The translations under genes and the position numbers were made by a program. 64,000 bases of DNA from positions 248,001-312,000 of the forward strand of contig PERO01000004.1 in the NCBI GenBank assembly GCA_002928875.1, in the 5' to 3' direction. Positions within the stretch are counted from its first letter, which is position 1. The number at the start of each line of letters is the position of its first letter. The notes beneath the pieces are model-generated. The model saw only the letters and a program-made list of their open reading frames with translations, did not search any database and had not been told where the DNA came from. Below are positions 8,380 to 17,323 of the stretch, in pieces. The stretch is from Methylobacterium sp. Its GTDB lineage: Bacteria > Pseudomonadota > Alphaproteobacteria > Rhizobiales > Beijerinckiaceae.

Positions 8380-8419
8380 ACTATAAGAAAAACGAATGTT
8401 TCTGATCTAATCATCAGAA
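8380..8419. promoter_or_regulatory. Shared LysR/DUF1127 control region
   Basis: A perfect dyad TTCTGAT-N6-ATCAGAA (8400-8419) has the spacing of a LysR-type T-N11-A site. Leftward, a TATAGT -10 (8380-8385) lies 14 bp beyond it with no good -35, as at activator-dependent promoters. Rightward, TTGACC (8361-8366) and TATAAG (8382-8387) could drive lysR, with the dyad just downstream for autorepression. Confidence 0.5.
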
Positions 8420-8491
8420 TGAGTGATGAGCGGAAATCAACCGCCCATCCGGGCTCAAAGCCGCCTGGACAGCGGCAATACGGGGAACATC

Positions 8492-9391
8492 ATGCTGCCG
8501 GTTCTGGACAACGACCACTTGCGCACGCTCGTCGCGATCGCGGAAACCGGCTCCTTCACCCGCGCGGCCGATATCGTCCACAAGACGCAGAGTGCGGTCT
8601 CGATGCAGATCCGCAAGCTGGAGGAGCGCCTGGGACGCGAGATCTTCGGCAAGGAAGGTCGCGCGGCGAAACTGACGCCGGATGGCGAGAGGCTCCTGGA
8701 TTATGCCTACCGGATGTTGCGTCTCAATGACGAGGTGATCAGCGCCTTCCGGGGCGAGAGGCTCACGGGCAGCGTGAAGCTCGGCGTGCCGGACGATTAC
8801 GCGGAACGCTATCTGCCGGAGATCATGGCGCGCTTCACGGCGTCCAATCCCGGAATCGAGGTGGCGGTCATCTGCGAACCCACGCCCGGCCTTGTCGAGA
8901 ACATGCAGGCCTGCGAAATCGACCTCGCTATCATCACCCATTCCAAGCAGCGCGATGTCGGCGAGATCATCCGCGAGGAGAAGCTGCTCTGGGTGTCCTC
9001 GCAGCGCCATTGCGTGCACGAGGCGCTGCCCCTGCCGCTGGCGCTCGGCCGCGACACCTGCAACTGGCGGCGGGCGGCCGTGGCCCGGCTCGAGGCGCGC
9101 GGGGTTCCCCATCGCGTGCTCTATACGAGCTGGAATTCTTCCGCCGTGGGCGCGGCGGTTCTGGCGGGCCTCGCCGTGGGCGTCCTGCCGGAAAGCGCGA
9201 TCCGGCCCGGCATGCGCGTCCTGACCGAGCAGGAGGGGTTCGATCCGCTCCCGACCGTGAAAATCGCGCTGCTGCGCAATGCCAAGCGGCATGATCACGT
9301 GATCGACGCGCTGGCCGATCACATCATCCAGAGCCTCGACAACCTCTCGCTCGAACGCGGCAATGTCACGCGGCTGCAGGCGGCGGAATAA
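8492..9391 (+). CDS. LysR-family transcriptional regulator (VtlR/LsrB-like)
   Basis: 299 residues. The N-terminal winged helix-turn-helix covers residues 5-64 (RTLVAIAETGSFTRAADIVH, TQSAVSMQIRKLEERLG), followed by a linker helix and a LysR substrate-binding domain (about 90-290). The sequence resembles the VtlR/LsrB type of Rhizobiales LysR proteins, and the divergent DUF1127 gene is the kind of target VtlR activates in Brucella; that assignment is inference. Starts at 8423 (GTG) or 8426 (ATG) would add a 22- to 23-residue tail and overlap the operator; 8492 gives the usual family length. It is followed by gshA on the opposite strand. Confidence 0.88.
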   Translation: MLPVLDNDHLRTLVAIAETGSFTRAADIVHKTQSAVSMQIRKLEERLGREIFGKEGRAAKLTPDGERLLDYAYRMLRLNDEVISAFRGERLTGSVKLGVPDDYAERYLPEIMARFTASNPGIEVAVICEPTPGLVENMQACEIDLAIITHSKQRDVGEIIREEKLLWVSSQRHCVHEALPLPLALGRDTCNWRRAAVARLEARGVPHRVLYTSWNSSAVGAAVLAGLAVGVLPESAIRPGMRVLTEQEGFDPLPTVKIALLRNAKRHDHVIDALADHIIQSLDNLSLERGNVTRLQAAE

Positions 9392-10762
9392 TCAGTAGGC
9401 CAGCGCCTCGAAGACCGGCTCCACCGAGCCGTGCCATTCCTCGTGGTAGCGGCGCAGCAACTGCTCGGCCTGCGTCTCGCCGGCCGAGACCAGCGCCTCC
9501 AGCAGTTCGAGATAGATCGTCTCGTTGCGCCCGCGATTGTCGAGCCGGTTGCGACGCTCCAGGCCCTGGCGCGACAGCGCCAGCAATTCCCGCGCGAGAT
9601 CGAGCACGGACCGGCCGCGGATTTCCGCCTGGAAGCCCTGGCCGGGCACGGCATCGCGCAGGCGCTGGCGTTCCTCGGCCGTCCAGTCCTTCGCGATGTC
9701 CCAGGCGGCGTCGAGGCTTGCGGTGTCGTAGAAAAGCCCGACCCAGAAGGCGCTTTCCGCGCAGATCATGCTGCGTGGGCCCACATCCTGCCCGCGCATC
9801 TCGAGATAGCGCTTGAGACGCACCTCGGGGAAGATGGTCGAGAGGTGGTTCGCCCAATCCGAGACATAGGCGCGCTCGCCCGGCAGGCTCGCGAGTTCGC
9901 CCGCGAGGAGATGCCGGAAATTCTGGCCGCTGACATCGTGATAATGGTCGCCGCGCTTCACGAAATACATCGGCACGTCGAGCGCGTAATCGACGTAACG
10001 CTCGAAGCCGAACCCCTCCTCGAAGACGAAGGGCAGCATGCCGGCGCGGTGGTTGTCGGTGTCGCGCCAGATCTCCGAGCGCATGGAGAGCTTGCCGTTC
10101 GGCTGGCCTTCGGTGAAGGGCGAATTCGCGAAAAGCGCCGTCGCCACCGGCTGCAGCGCGATGCTCATCCGGAGCTTCTTCACCATGTCCGCTTCGGAGG
10201 CGAAATCGAGGTTCACCTGCACGGTGGAGGTGCGGAACATCATGTCGAGGCCGCGCGTGCCAACCTTCGGCATGTAGCCGCGCATGATCGCGTAGCGGGC
10301 CTTCGGCATCACCGGCGTCTCGGCGAGGCTCCAGAGCGGGCTCATGCCGAGGCCGAGGAAGCGGATGCCCAGCGGATCGGCCACCTGCTTCAGCTGCGCG
10401 AGATGCGCGCCGAGTTCGGTGCAGGTGTGGTGGACAGTCTCCACCGGTGCCCCGGACAGTTCGAACTGCCCGCCGGGTTCGAGGCTGATCGCCCCGCCGC
10501 CGGTGACATCGAACAGGCCGATCGGCAGGCCGTTCTCGAGGATCGGCTCCCAGCCGAGCAGGCCCTGCATGCCTTCGAGCAGGGCGCGGATGCCGCGCGG
10601 CCCCTCATAGCCGACGGGGCGATGCGTGGTGGCGTAGAACGGGAATTTCTCGTGTTCGGTGCCGATCCGGAACTGGCTCTCGGGCTTGATGCCCTTCTCG
10701 AACCATTCGATCAGCTCGCGCCGGCTCTCGATCGGTGTGAGATCGATCGTATCGCGCGCCAT
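9392..10762 (-). CDS. gshA: Glutamate-cysteine ligase (plant/alphaproteobacterial type)
   Basis: First step of glutathione synthesis: ATP-dependent joining of glutamate and cysteine in the cytoplasm. The 456 residues span the whole GCS2-type enzyme: GTEHEKF near residue 34, the ENGLPIGLFDVTGGGAISLEPGGQFELSG region near 75-105, and MFRTSTVQVNLDF in the middle. This form is typical of alphaproteobacteria and plants, not of E. coli GshA. I start at the ATG five bases after a GGGGGG ribosome site; the longer frame begins in Arg-rich sequence. rsmE lies upstream on the same strand, about 100 bp away, so they may be cotranscribed. Confidence 0.93.
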   Translation of the reverse strand: MARDTIDLTPIESRRELIEWFEKGIKPESQFRIGTEHEKFPFYATTHRPVGYEGPRGIRALLEGMQGLLGWEPILENGLPIGLFDVTGGGAISLEPGGQFELSGAPVETVHHTCTELGAHLAQLKQVADPLGIRFLGLGMSPLWSLAETPVMPKARYAIMRGYMPKVGTRGLDMMFRTSTVQVNLDFASEADMVKKLRMSIALQPVATALFANSPFTEGQPNGKLSMRSEIWRDTDNHRAGMLPFVFEEGFGFERYVDYALDVPMYFVKRGDHYHDVSGQNFRHLLAGELASLPGERAYVSDWANHLSTIFPEVRLKRYLEMRGQDVGPRSMICAESAFWVGLFYDTASLDAAWDIAKDWTAEERQRLRDAVPGQGFQAEIRGRSVLDLARELLALSRQGLERRNRLDNRGRNETIYLELLEALVSAGETQAEQLLRRYHEEWHGSVEPVFEALAY

Positions 10763-10860
10763 CGGCACCCCCCGCTTCCTGTCGTCACGCCGGCCCAATC
10801 AGGCGACGCGACACGCGAAGCAAGGCCGGATGCGGTTTATAGGGACAGGTCGATCCGAGT

Positions 10861-11622
10861 TCAATCCGCTCGCCAATCGCCGAGCGCGATCTGGAGCGCG
10901 GCGAGCGCGGCGACTGCCGCCGTATCCGCCCGCAGGATGCGCGGGCCCAGCGACAGGCGAATGACGTTCGGGCGCGCGTTGAGACGGGCGCGCTCGCCCG
11001 CCTCGAAGCCACCCTCCGGGCCGATCAGCAGGGTCAGCCCGCCGCCATGCCCGGCTTCCGGCCCGGCCGAGCGCAAGGCCGCCACCGGATCGGCCACCTC
11101 GGCATCCTCGTCGCAGAAAACGATCGTTTCTTCAGGCGGATGACGATCGAGAAACGCGTCCAGCGCAACCTCCGGGTCGATCCGGGGCAGGCTCAGAATG
11201 CCGCATTGCTCCGCCGCCTCGATGGCCCAGGCCCGGAGTTTCTCGGGACGGGTCCCGCGCATCTGCGTGCGTCGCGTCAGGACCGGAACGAGCCGCGCCG
11301 CGCCCATCTCCACCGCCTTCTGCACGAGGTAATCGAGCCGCGCGGATTTCAGGGGCGCGAAGGCCAGGGTGATCCGGCCGGGGCTGTCCTGCGCGCGCGT
11401 CCGGGCGCCGACATGCACCGCGCCCGCCTTCTTGCCGGTCAGCGCGAAGCTGCCCTCGAACTCGCCGTCCCGGCCATTGAACAGCAGAACCCGCCCGCCT
11501 TCCGGCATGCGCAGCACATGCGCGAGATAGTTGAAGGCCTCGGGTGTGAGGGGAACCCTGGCATCGGGCGCCAGTGGTACCTCGACGAAAAGCCGGTGGG
11601 TCGCGAATTCGTAGCGCGCCAT
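10861..11622 (-). CDS. rsmE: 16S rRNA (uracil1498-N3)-methyltransferase
   Basis: SAM-dependent methylation of U1498 in 16S rRNA. 253 residues: an N-terminal PUA-like domain (1-75) and a C-terminal SPOUT trefoil-knot domain. The knot motifs are clear: LIGPEGGF at 199-206 and LSLGPRILRADTA at about 223-235. The length is normal for the family. It precedes gshA on the same strand, an order common in Rhizobiales. I see nothing unusual in it. Confidence 0.94.
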   Translation of the reverse strand: MARYEFATHRLFVEVPLAPDARVPLTPEAFNYLAHVLRMPEGGRVLLFNGRDGEFEGSFALTGKKAGAVHVGARTRAQDSPGRITLAFAPLKSARLDYLVQKAVEMGAARLVPVLTRRTQMRGTRPEKLRAWAIEAAEQCGILSLPRIDPEVALDAFLDRHPPEETIVFCDEDAEVADPVAALRSAGPEAGHGGGLTLLIGPEGGFEAGERARLNARPNVIRLSLGPRILRADTAAVAALAALQIALGDWRAD

Positions 11623-11805
11623 CGCGGTCTTACGGCCTCCACGTTCGATTCAGGGGCAAATCTTCCGGATTTTGGCAGCACAAATCCAAGAATCGCCTTG
11701 TTTTTTTGCTCAGGATGACGATTGATCTCGCAAATTCCGGAGCGACCCGTCAATGCGGCGCGCGGCGGTGCATTTGGTCCGGGCGGAAAAGGACAGGGTT
11801 TTTCG

Positions 11806-12225
11806 ATGCTTCAGCGCATGCTTTTCGTTCCTGTGGTGGTCCTGATCGCGGCATCGCACGCCCATGCCATGCCGGCGAGTTGCCAGGTCGACTTCAAGAA
11901 GTTCAGCGATGAGCGGCAATTGGCGCTCGAGCGCATCAATGGCTTCAACAAGAAGCGCCCGACGGCCCAGGTCGCGTGCGGCGCCTTCAACAACCTGTCG
12001 GACGTCGAAACGCGCTTCCTGAAATGGATGAGCGACAACAAGGACTGGTGCCAGATCCCGGACGATTTCGTCAATCAGTTCAAGGGGGCGAACGGCGCGA
12101 CGCAGAAAGCGCGCGGCCAGATCTGCACCGCCGCGCGCCAGCAGCAGGAAGGCGGGGCCGCGGCCGCGCCGCGTGGCGCGCCGCCGCCGGGCGCGGGCAT
12201 CCGTCTGCCGGGCGGCGCCCTGTGA
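11806..12225 (+). CDS. Small secreted protein of unknown function
   Basis: 139 residues; not recognised beyond being a probable exported protein. Residues 1-21 form a signal peptide (MLQRMLFVPVVVLIAASHAHA). The mature part has four cysteines, enough for two disulfides, in a helical region (CQVDFKKF, VACGAF, DWCQIP, GQICTAA), then a Pro/Ala/Gly tail. The start follows an AAAAGGACAGGG ribosome site; a longer frame starting 28 codons upstream has no signal sequence. Its stop overlaps the GTG of ubiA (GTGA), so it is translationally coupled to quinone synthesis, although no functional link is known. Confidence 0.75.
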   Translation: MLQRMLFVPVVVLIAASHAHAMPASCQVDFKKFSDERQLALERINGFNKKRPTAQVACGAFNNLSDVETRFLKWMSDNKDWCQIPDDFVNQFKGANGATQKARGQICTAARQQQEGGAAAAPRGAPPPGAGIRLPGGAL

Positions 12226-13133
12226 GCGCGCCGACTCCGGACGCGATCCGCCATCCCGTGGTCGATCGCCTGCCGGCGTGGGCCTTGCCCTATGCCCGGC
12301 TGGCGCGGTGGGACCGGCCGATCGGCTGGTGGCTTCTGCTTCTGCCCTGCTGGTGGAGTGCGGCGCTGGCCGCGACGATCGCCGGCACCCGGCCCGATCT
12401 CGTGGCGCTCCTGCTGTTCCTCATCGGCGCGATTGCCATGCGCGGCGCCGGCTCGACCTGGAACGACATCACCGATCGCGATCTCGATGCGAAAGTCGCG
12501 CGGACCCGCGCTCGGCCCATTCCCTCCGGTCAGGTGAGCGTGAAGCAGGCGTTCCTGTTTCTCGTCCTGCAGGCACTGGTCGGCCTCGCCGTGCTCCTGA
12601 GTTTCAACGGTTTCGCGATCGTGGCGGGGTTTGCCTCGCTGGTGCCGGTCATCATCTACCCCTTCATGAAGCGCTTCACCAATCACCCGCAGATCGTGCT
12701 TGGGCTCGCCTTCGCCTGGGGCGCGCTGATGGGCTTCGCGACGGAACTCGGCCACTGGCCCTGGGCGGCCTTCGCGCTTTATGCCGGCGCGATCCTGTGG
12801 GTGGTCGGCTACGACACGATCTATGCGCTGCAGGACATCGAGGATGATGCCATTGTCGGCATCGGCTCCACGGCCCGCGCCTATGGCGACAACGTGCGCC
12901 TGTTCATCGCGGCGATGTATGCCGGCACGGCGCTGATGCTGGCACTGGCGCTGCAGCTCGCCGGGGCCGGCTGGCCCGGCTGGCTGGGTCTGCTGGCGTT
13001 CTGCGCGCATCTCGCCTGGCAGGTTGCGTCCCTGCGGCGCGACGATGCGCGGCATGCCCTGCGGCTCTTCCGGTCCAATCGCGATGCCGGCCTGTTGCTG
13101 TTTGCAGGCCTCGCGCTCGACGCGCTGGTCTGA
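12222..13133 (+). CDS. ubiA: 4-hydroxybenzoate polyprenyltransferase
   Basis: Membrane prenyltransferase of ubiquinone synthesis; it attaches the polyprenyl chain to 4-hydroxybenzoate. 303 residues with about eight to nine hydrophobic helices. The first Asp-rich motif NDITDRDLDAKVART (near residue 80-94) and the second, YDTIYALQDIEDD (near 195-207), mark the Mg2+-diphosphate site of UbiA enzymes. It starts with a GTG that overlaps the preceding stop by four bases. The polyprenyl diphosphate synthase at 59.9-60.9 kb would supply the donor chain. It converges with the DUF6101 gene. Confidence 0.93.
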   Translation: MSAPTPDAIRHPVVDRLPAWALPYARLARWDRPIGWWLLLLPCWWSAALAATIAGTRPDLVALLLFLIGAIAMRGAGSTWNDITDRDLDAKVARTRARPIPSGQVSVKQAFLFLVLQALVGLAVLLSFNGFAIVAGFASLVPVIIYPFMKRFTNHPQIVLGLAFAWGALMGFATELGHWPWAAFALYAGAILWVVGYDTIYALQDIEDDAIVGIGSTARAYGDNVRLFIAAMYAGTALMLALALQLAGAGWPGWLGLLAFCAHLAWQVASLRRDDARHALRLFRSNRDAGLLLFAGLALDALV

Positions 13134-13136
13134 TCG

Positions 13137-13595
13137 TCAGCGCAAGCGCTCGGCTCCGTTCGCATCGCGATACGCGGAAGGGTGCGCCGGCAGCGACGGG
13201 ACGCGCCGCTTGCGGGCAAAGCGCGTGCGTCGCCCCGAAAGCGGGGAGCCGCCGCGACGCGGATAGCTCGCCCCGCCCGGCGCCATCACGAAGGCCTCGA
13301 GCTGCCCCTCGGCCGAAACCGCGAAGAGCGGCAGGTTCATCACCTGCCCGAAGCGCCGCCACAGCGCGATGATGTCGGTGCCGTCGCGCGCGGTGTAGAG
13401 CGGCGCGCCGAGCGCGCCTTGCGCCAGAACCGGGCGGATGACGGCGATGGGCTCCCCCTCGGCATCCGTTTCGCAGGACAAGGCGAGGCCGGCCGTACCC
13501 TTCGGCGCGGTGCCGAGGCCCGGTGATGCATTGTCGTTCGCGAACGCGGCCGTGACGGCCGGGCGCGAGGAATCGAAGGGAAGAGAGAACTGCAT
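13137..13595 (-). CDS. DUF6101-like conserved protein
   Basis: 152 residues, function unknown. I associate it with the DUF6101 group found near ubiA in Rhizobiales, at moderate confidence. The central part (30-115) looks like a compact beta-rich domain (GLALSCETDAEGEPIAVIRP, RDGTDIIALWRRFGQVMNLP); the C-terminal 45 residues are basic and disordered (SPLSGRRTRFARKRRVPSLP), suggesting nucleic-acid or membrane contact. There is no signal peptide. The chosen ATG follows GGCGGCGGG; a longer frame adds 40 residues of atypical composition and would start inside the promoter. Confidence 0.65.
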   Translation of the reverse strand: MQFSLPFDSSRPAVTAAFANDNASPGLGTAPKGTAGLALSCETDAEGEPIAVIRPVLAQGALGAPLYTARDGTDIIALWRRFGQVMNLPLFAVSAEGQLEAFVMAPGGASYPRRGGSPLSGRRTRFARKRRVPSLPAHPSAYRDANGAERLR

Positions 13596-13701
13596 CCCGC
13601 CGCCTGTCTGATTTTTGCCCCGGACCGATGCCGGAAGGCACCGGATTCCGGTAATTCCTGTTGGACGTGTCCTGCTCTCATCGGCGGGATCACAGCGACA
13701 C

Positions 13702-13731
13702 ATTAGCGCGTCCACGCCGTGTTTCTGTCAA
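13702..13731 (-). promoter_or_regulatory. Sigma70-like promoter for the DUF6101 gene
   Basis: Leftward TTGACA (13731-13726), an 18-bp spacer and GCTAAT (13707-13702). It lies about 105 bp upstream of the DUF6101 start, in the gap shared with ispH. Confidence 0.45.
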
Positions 13732-13868
13732 GAAGGCTGGTTAAGCAGCGGTTTCCCGCCGGTTTCCGGCCGATTTCATGCGGATAGCCTTCACGAATTG
13801 TAACCGTGATCGGCTTGACGGAAAGCGGTCGGGACGCCACAACCCGTGATGTGTCCGGAATCCTGTCC

Positions 13869-14831
13869 ATGGCCGACAAGCCTCCCCTCTCCGTATTCCT
13901 GTGCGCGCCGCGCGGCTTCTGCGCCGGCGTGGTGCGCGCCATCGACGTGGTGGAAGGTGCGCTGAAGAAATATGGCGCGCCGGTCTATGTGCGGCACGAG
14001 ATCGTGCATAACCGCTATGTCGTCGAGACGCTGAAGCGCAAGGGCGCCATCTTCGTCGAGGAACTCGACGAGGTGCCGGATACCGACGCGCCGGTGATCT
14101 TTTCCGCGCATGGCGTGCCGAAGACGGTGCCGCAAGTGGCTGATAGCCGGCAATTGCGGACCATCGACGCCACGTGCCCGCTGGTGACAAAGGTCCATCG
14201 CGAGGCGGAATTGCACCATCGGCGTGGGCGCACCGTCCTCCTCGTTGGCTATGCCGGCCATCCCGAGGTGGTGGGAACGCTCGGCCAGCTGCCGGCCGGC
14301 GCGGTGCATCTCGTGGAATCGGAGGCCGATATCCCGCGCCTGTCGTTCCCGCCGGGCACGCCGCTCGCCTTCGTGACGCAGACGACCCTTTCGGTCGATG
14401 ACACCGCGTCCATCGTCGCGGCGCTCAAGGCGCATTTCCCGGAGATCGTCTCGCCCCACAAGGAAGACATCTGCTACGCCACCACCAACCGCCAGGAAGC
14501 GGTGAAGCGTGTCGTGCCGATGGTCGAGGCGCTGATCGTCGTCGGTTCGCCCAATTCGTCCAACAGCCTGCGCCTGCGGGAGGTGGCCGAGCGCGCCGGC
14601 TGCCCGAAGACCGCCCTGGTGCTGCGCGCGGAGGAAATCGACTGGTCGGTGTTCGGCAATATCCGCTCGCTCGGCATCACGGCGGGGGCGTCCGCGCCGG
14701 AAGTTCTGGTCGAGGAGATCATCACGGCCTTCGCCGAGCGTTTCGACGTGAGCGTCGAAACGGTGTCGACGGCGGATGAGAGCGTGTTCTTCCCGCTGCC
14801 CCGCCAGTTGCGCGAAGCCGCCAACGCCTGA
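13869..14831 (+). CDS. ispH: 4-hydroxy-3-methylbut-2-enyl diphosphate reductase
   Basis: Last enzyme of the MEP isoprenoid pathway; it reduces HMBPP to IPP and DMAPP using a [4Fe-4S] cluster. 320 residues with the three cluster cysteines at about 18 (GFCAGV), 103 (DATCPLV) and 202 ([10 protein letters not shown]), plus the conserved HEIVHN and FSAHGVP motifs. The family length matches a start at MADKPP; an in-frame ATG 63 bases upstream would add a tail not seen in the family. It is probably monocistronic: the next gene converges and a hairpin lies between. ispE at 58.5 kb belongs to the same pathway. Confidence 0.95.
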   Translation: MADKPPLSVFLCAPRGFCAGVVRAIDVVEGALKKYGAPVYVRHEIVHNRYVVETLKRKGAIFVEELDEVPDTDAPVIFSAHGVPKTVPQVADSRQLRTIDATCPLVTKVHREAELHHRRGRTVLLVGYAGHPEVVGTLGQLPAGAVHLVESEADIPRLSFPPGTPLAFVTQTTLSVDDTASIVAALKAHFPEIVSPHKEDICYATTNRQEAVKRVVPMVEALIVVGSPNSSNSLRLREVAERAGCPKTALVLRAEEIDWSVFGNIRSLGITAGASAPEVLVEEIITAFAERFDVSVETVSTADESVFFPLPRQLREAANA

Positions 14832-14834
14832 GCC

Positions 14835-14858
14835 CGGTCGCCAGCGCTGCGGCGACCG
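14835..14858. terminator. Hairpin between convergent ispH and EamA genes
   Basis: An 8-bp perfect stem (CGGTCGCC/GGCGACCG) with an 8-base loop sits four bases past the ispH stop and five before the EamA stop. The T tract is poor (TTCGT), so termination strength is uncertain; it could serve both genes. Confidence 0.5.
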
Positions 14859-14862
14859 TTCG

Positions 14863-15744
14863 TCAGACATTCAGCAGCAGCGCCACCCCTGCCACGATGA
14901 GCGCGAGGCCGAGCCCCTCCCGCAAGCTCGGCTTCTCCCGGAACAGGCGGCCCGAGACGATCCGCGCGAAGAACACCTCCACGAGCGCCAGCGTGCGCAC
15001 CTTGGCGGCCGAGGTGAGCGAGAAGCCGAGAAACCAGAATTGCGATGCGAGCGCACCCATGAAACCCGCGAAGAGCGATGGTCGCCACGCCTGCAAGACC
15101 GCCTTCAGCCCCGGCCGGTTCCATGCCGCCAGATAGAAGGTGAGCAGGCTCGCCTGCAGGCCCAGACCGAGCACCAGCACCGTGGAGGCGCGGATCGCAA
15201 ATCCACCCTCCGGCAGCGCATGAATGCCGGCGCGAAAGCCGATCGCCGAGAGCGCGAAGAAGGCCGCGCCCACAAGGCCGTAACCCAGCGCCTCCATGGA
15301 CCAGGCATCGCCCTTTTTCGCGGGCCATGCCGTGAGAAGCACGCCGGCGGTGGCGACGCCGATCGCCAGAAGCGCGAGCGGCGCGAGCCGCTCCCCCAGG
15401 AAGACGAGGCCGAACAGGGCCACGAGAACCGGCTCGGTCTTGGTGTAGGCCGTGGCGACCGTGAAGGATTTCAGGCGCATGGCCTGCAGCATCAGCCCCG
15501 TCGCGGCGATCTGCGCCAAAGCCGCGCCCAGCACCACGGGAACCACGGCCAGCGGAATGCGCGGCACGGCCTCCTGCGTGATGAGGCTCATGCCGCCCAG
15601 AAACAGCACGGCGAAGGGAAAACCGAACAGGAAGCGGACATGCGTGGCGCCCACCACACCTACACGTTCGATCAGGTCGCGCTGCATGGCGTTGCGCATG
15701 GTCTGGGCGGCCGCGGCAAGCACGGTGAAGACGGCCCAGAGCAT
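14863..15744 (-). CDS. EamA/DMT-superfamily transporter
   Basis: About 293 residues with ten hydrophobic helices in two EamA halves (roughly 1-130 and 145-290), the drug/metabolite transporter fold. Members export amino acids, nucleotides or drugs; no substrate can be read here. I prefer the second in-frame ATG because GGAAGGA lies 8 bases upstream of it; an ATG seven codons earlier is also possible. It sits between ispH and thrB but on the opposite strand, so it probably does not belong to their operons. Confidence 0.87.
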   Translation of the reverse strand: MLWAVFTVLAAAAQTMRNAMQRDLIERVGVVGATHVRFLFGFPFAVLFLGGMSLITQEAVPRIPLAVVPVVLGAALAQIAATGLMLQAMRLKSFTVATAYTKTEPVLVALFGLVFLGERLAPLALLAIGVATAGVLLTAWPAKKGDAWSMEALGYGLVGAAFFALSAIGFRAGIHALPEGGFAIRASTVLVLGLGLQASLLTFYLAAWNRPGLKAVLQAWRPSLFAGFMGALASQFWFLGFSLTSAAKVRTLALVEVFFARIVSGRLFREKPSLREGLGLALIVAGVALLLNV

Positions 15745-15863
15745 TCCTGCATTCCTTCCCGCCATCGGCCTGGCGGCGTTTGACGAGCGCTGCAGGCAAG
15801 GCGTATCACGCTTGCCAAGATTCTGTCACCTCCAGCGCTGCGGGCGAGGGGAGCGCCGGTTCC

Positions 15864-16829
15864 ATGGCCGTCTACACCGATGTCAGCGCCGAGGATCTGG
15901 GTGCCTTTCTCGCATCCTACGATCTGGGCGGGCTGCTCTCCTTCAAGGGCATCGCGGAGGGGGTCGAGAATTCCAATTTCCTGATCGAGACCGAACGCGG
16001 CCGCTTCATCCTCACCCTTTACGAGAAGCGCGTGCGCATCGAGGATCTGCCGTTCTTCCTCGGGCTGATGGGGCATCTCGCCGATCGCGGCATCACCTGC
16101 CCGCTGCCGGTGAAGGCGCATGACGGCAAGGCCCTGCGCACCCTGTGCGGCCGGCCGGCGGCCATCGTCACCTTTCTCGAAGGCGTGTCGTATCGCCGGC
16201 CCACGCCCGTGCAATGCGCGGCTCTGGGCGATGTGCTGGGGCGCCTGCACGAGGCCGGCAAGGGCTTCACGCTGCATCGCGAGAACGCGCTCTCGGTGGC
16301 GGGTTGGCGTCCGCTCGCCGAGGCTGCCGCGAGCCGGGCGGATTCGGTGGCCCCGGGGCTCGGGGCGGCCATCGCGCGCGAACTCGAGGAGCTGGAGGGG
16401 CACTGGCCGCACCATCTTCCGCAGGGGCTCATCCACGCGGATCTCTTCCCCAACAACACGCTGTTCGTGGGCGATGCGCTGTCGGGCGTGATCGACTTCT
16501 ATTTCGCCTGCAACGATGCGCTGGCCTATGATCTCGCGATCTGCCTCAATGCCTGGTGCTTCGAGGCGGATTTCTCGTTCAACCTCACCAAGGGCCGGGC
16601 CATGATCGCCGCCTATCGCGCCCGGCGACCGCTCAATGGCGCGGAGATCGAGGCCTTGCCGGTGCTGTGTCGCGGCGCAGCTCTGCGCTTCCTGCTCACC
16701 CGCCTCGTCGATTGGCTCAACGTGCCGCCCGGCGCGCTGGTGCGGCCACTCGATCCGCTCGAATACTGGAAGAAGCTGCGCTTCCACCAGGCCGTCGATG
16801 CCGCTGGCGCCTACGGGCTTGCCGCGTGA
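15864..16829 (+). CDS. thrB: Homoserine kinase (ThrB type II, aminoglycoside-phosphotransferase fold)
   Basis: ATP-dependent phosphorylation of L-homoserine, the step before threonine synthase. 321 residues of the APH-like kinase fold used by most alphaproteobacteria, not the GHMP-type ThrB of E. coli. The catalytic loop [13 protein letters not shown] (near residue 190) and the metal-binding [11 protein letters not shown] (near 210) are intact. The start MAVYTDVS matches the family N-terminus and follows GAGGGGAG. It overlaps the GTG of rnhA by four bases (GTGA), a thrB-rnhA pairing common in Rhizobiales. thrC lies 6 kb away. Confidence 0.94.
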   Translation: MAVYTDVSAEDLGAFLASYDLGGLLSFKGIAEGVENSNFLIETERGRFILTLYEKRVRIEDLPFFLGLMGHLADRGITCPLPVKAHDGKALRTLCGRPAAIVTFLEGVSYRRPTPVQCAALGDVLGRLHEAGKGFTLHRENALSVAGWRPLAEAAASRADSVAPGLGAAIARELEELEGHWPHHLPQGLIHADLFPNNTLFVGDALSGVIDFYFACNDALAYDLAICLNAWCFEADFSFNLTKGRAMIAAYRARRPLNGAEIEALPVLCRGAALRFLLTRLVDWLNVPPGALVRPLDPLEYWKKLRFHQAVDAAGAYGLAA

Positions 16830-17317
16830 ACGCGACAGCCAAGGCCTTCTCCGATACGGTCGAGATCTGGACCGACGGTGCCTGTTCGGGCAATCCCGGC
16901 CCCGGCGGCTGGGGCGCGATCCTCGTCTATGGCGAGAAGCGGAAGGAATTGTCCGGCGCCGAGCCCGAGACCACCAACAACCGCATGGAGCTGCAGGCGG
17001 CGATTGCCGCGCTCTCGGCGCTGAAGCGGCCCTGCCGGGTCGTTCTCCACACCGACAGCCAATATGTGAAAGGCGGCATCACGGGGTGGATCTTCGGCTG
17101 GAAGAAGAATGGCTGGCGCACCGCCGACAAAAAGCCCGTGAAGAATGTCGATCTCTGGCAGGCGCTCGACGAGGCGATCCGCCGCCACGAGATCGAATGG
17201 CGCTGGGTAAAGGGTCATGCCGGCAACGAGCTGAACGAGCGTGCCGACGAACTCGCCCGCGAGGCCATCAAGGCCATGAAGGCGGAAAAGGCCGCAGGCG
17301 GAAACGCTGCGGCCTGA
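16826..17317 (+). CDS. rnhA: Ribonuclease HI
   Basis: Degrades the RNA strand of RNA:DNA hybrids (R-loops, Okazaki primers). 163 residues with the carboxylates D17 ([10 protein letters not shown]), E55 (NRMELQ) and D77 (HTDSQY), plus the C-terminal [19 protein letters not shown]. The basic-protrusion region ([17 protein letters not shown]) is present as in E. coli RNase HI. It starts with a GTG overlapping the thrB stop, implying translational coupling. The window also encodes RNase HII. Confidence 0.96.
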   Translation: MNATAKAFSDTVEIWTDGACSGNPGPGGWGAILVYGEKRKELSGAEPETTNNRMELQAAIAALSALKRPCRVVLHTDSQYVKGGITGWIFGWKKNGWRTADKKPVKNVDLWQALDEAIRRHEIEWRWVKGHAGNELNERADELAREAIKAMKAEKAAGGNAAA

Positions 17318-17323
17318 GGCCGA

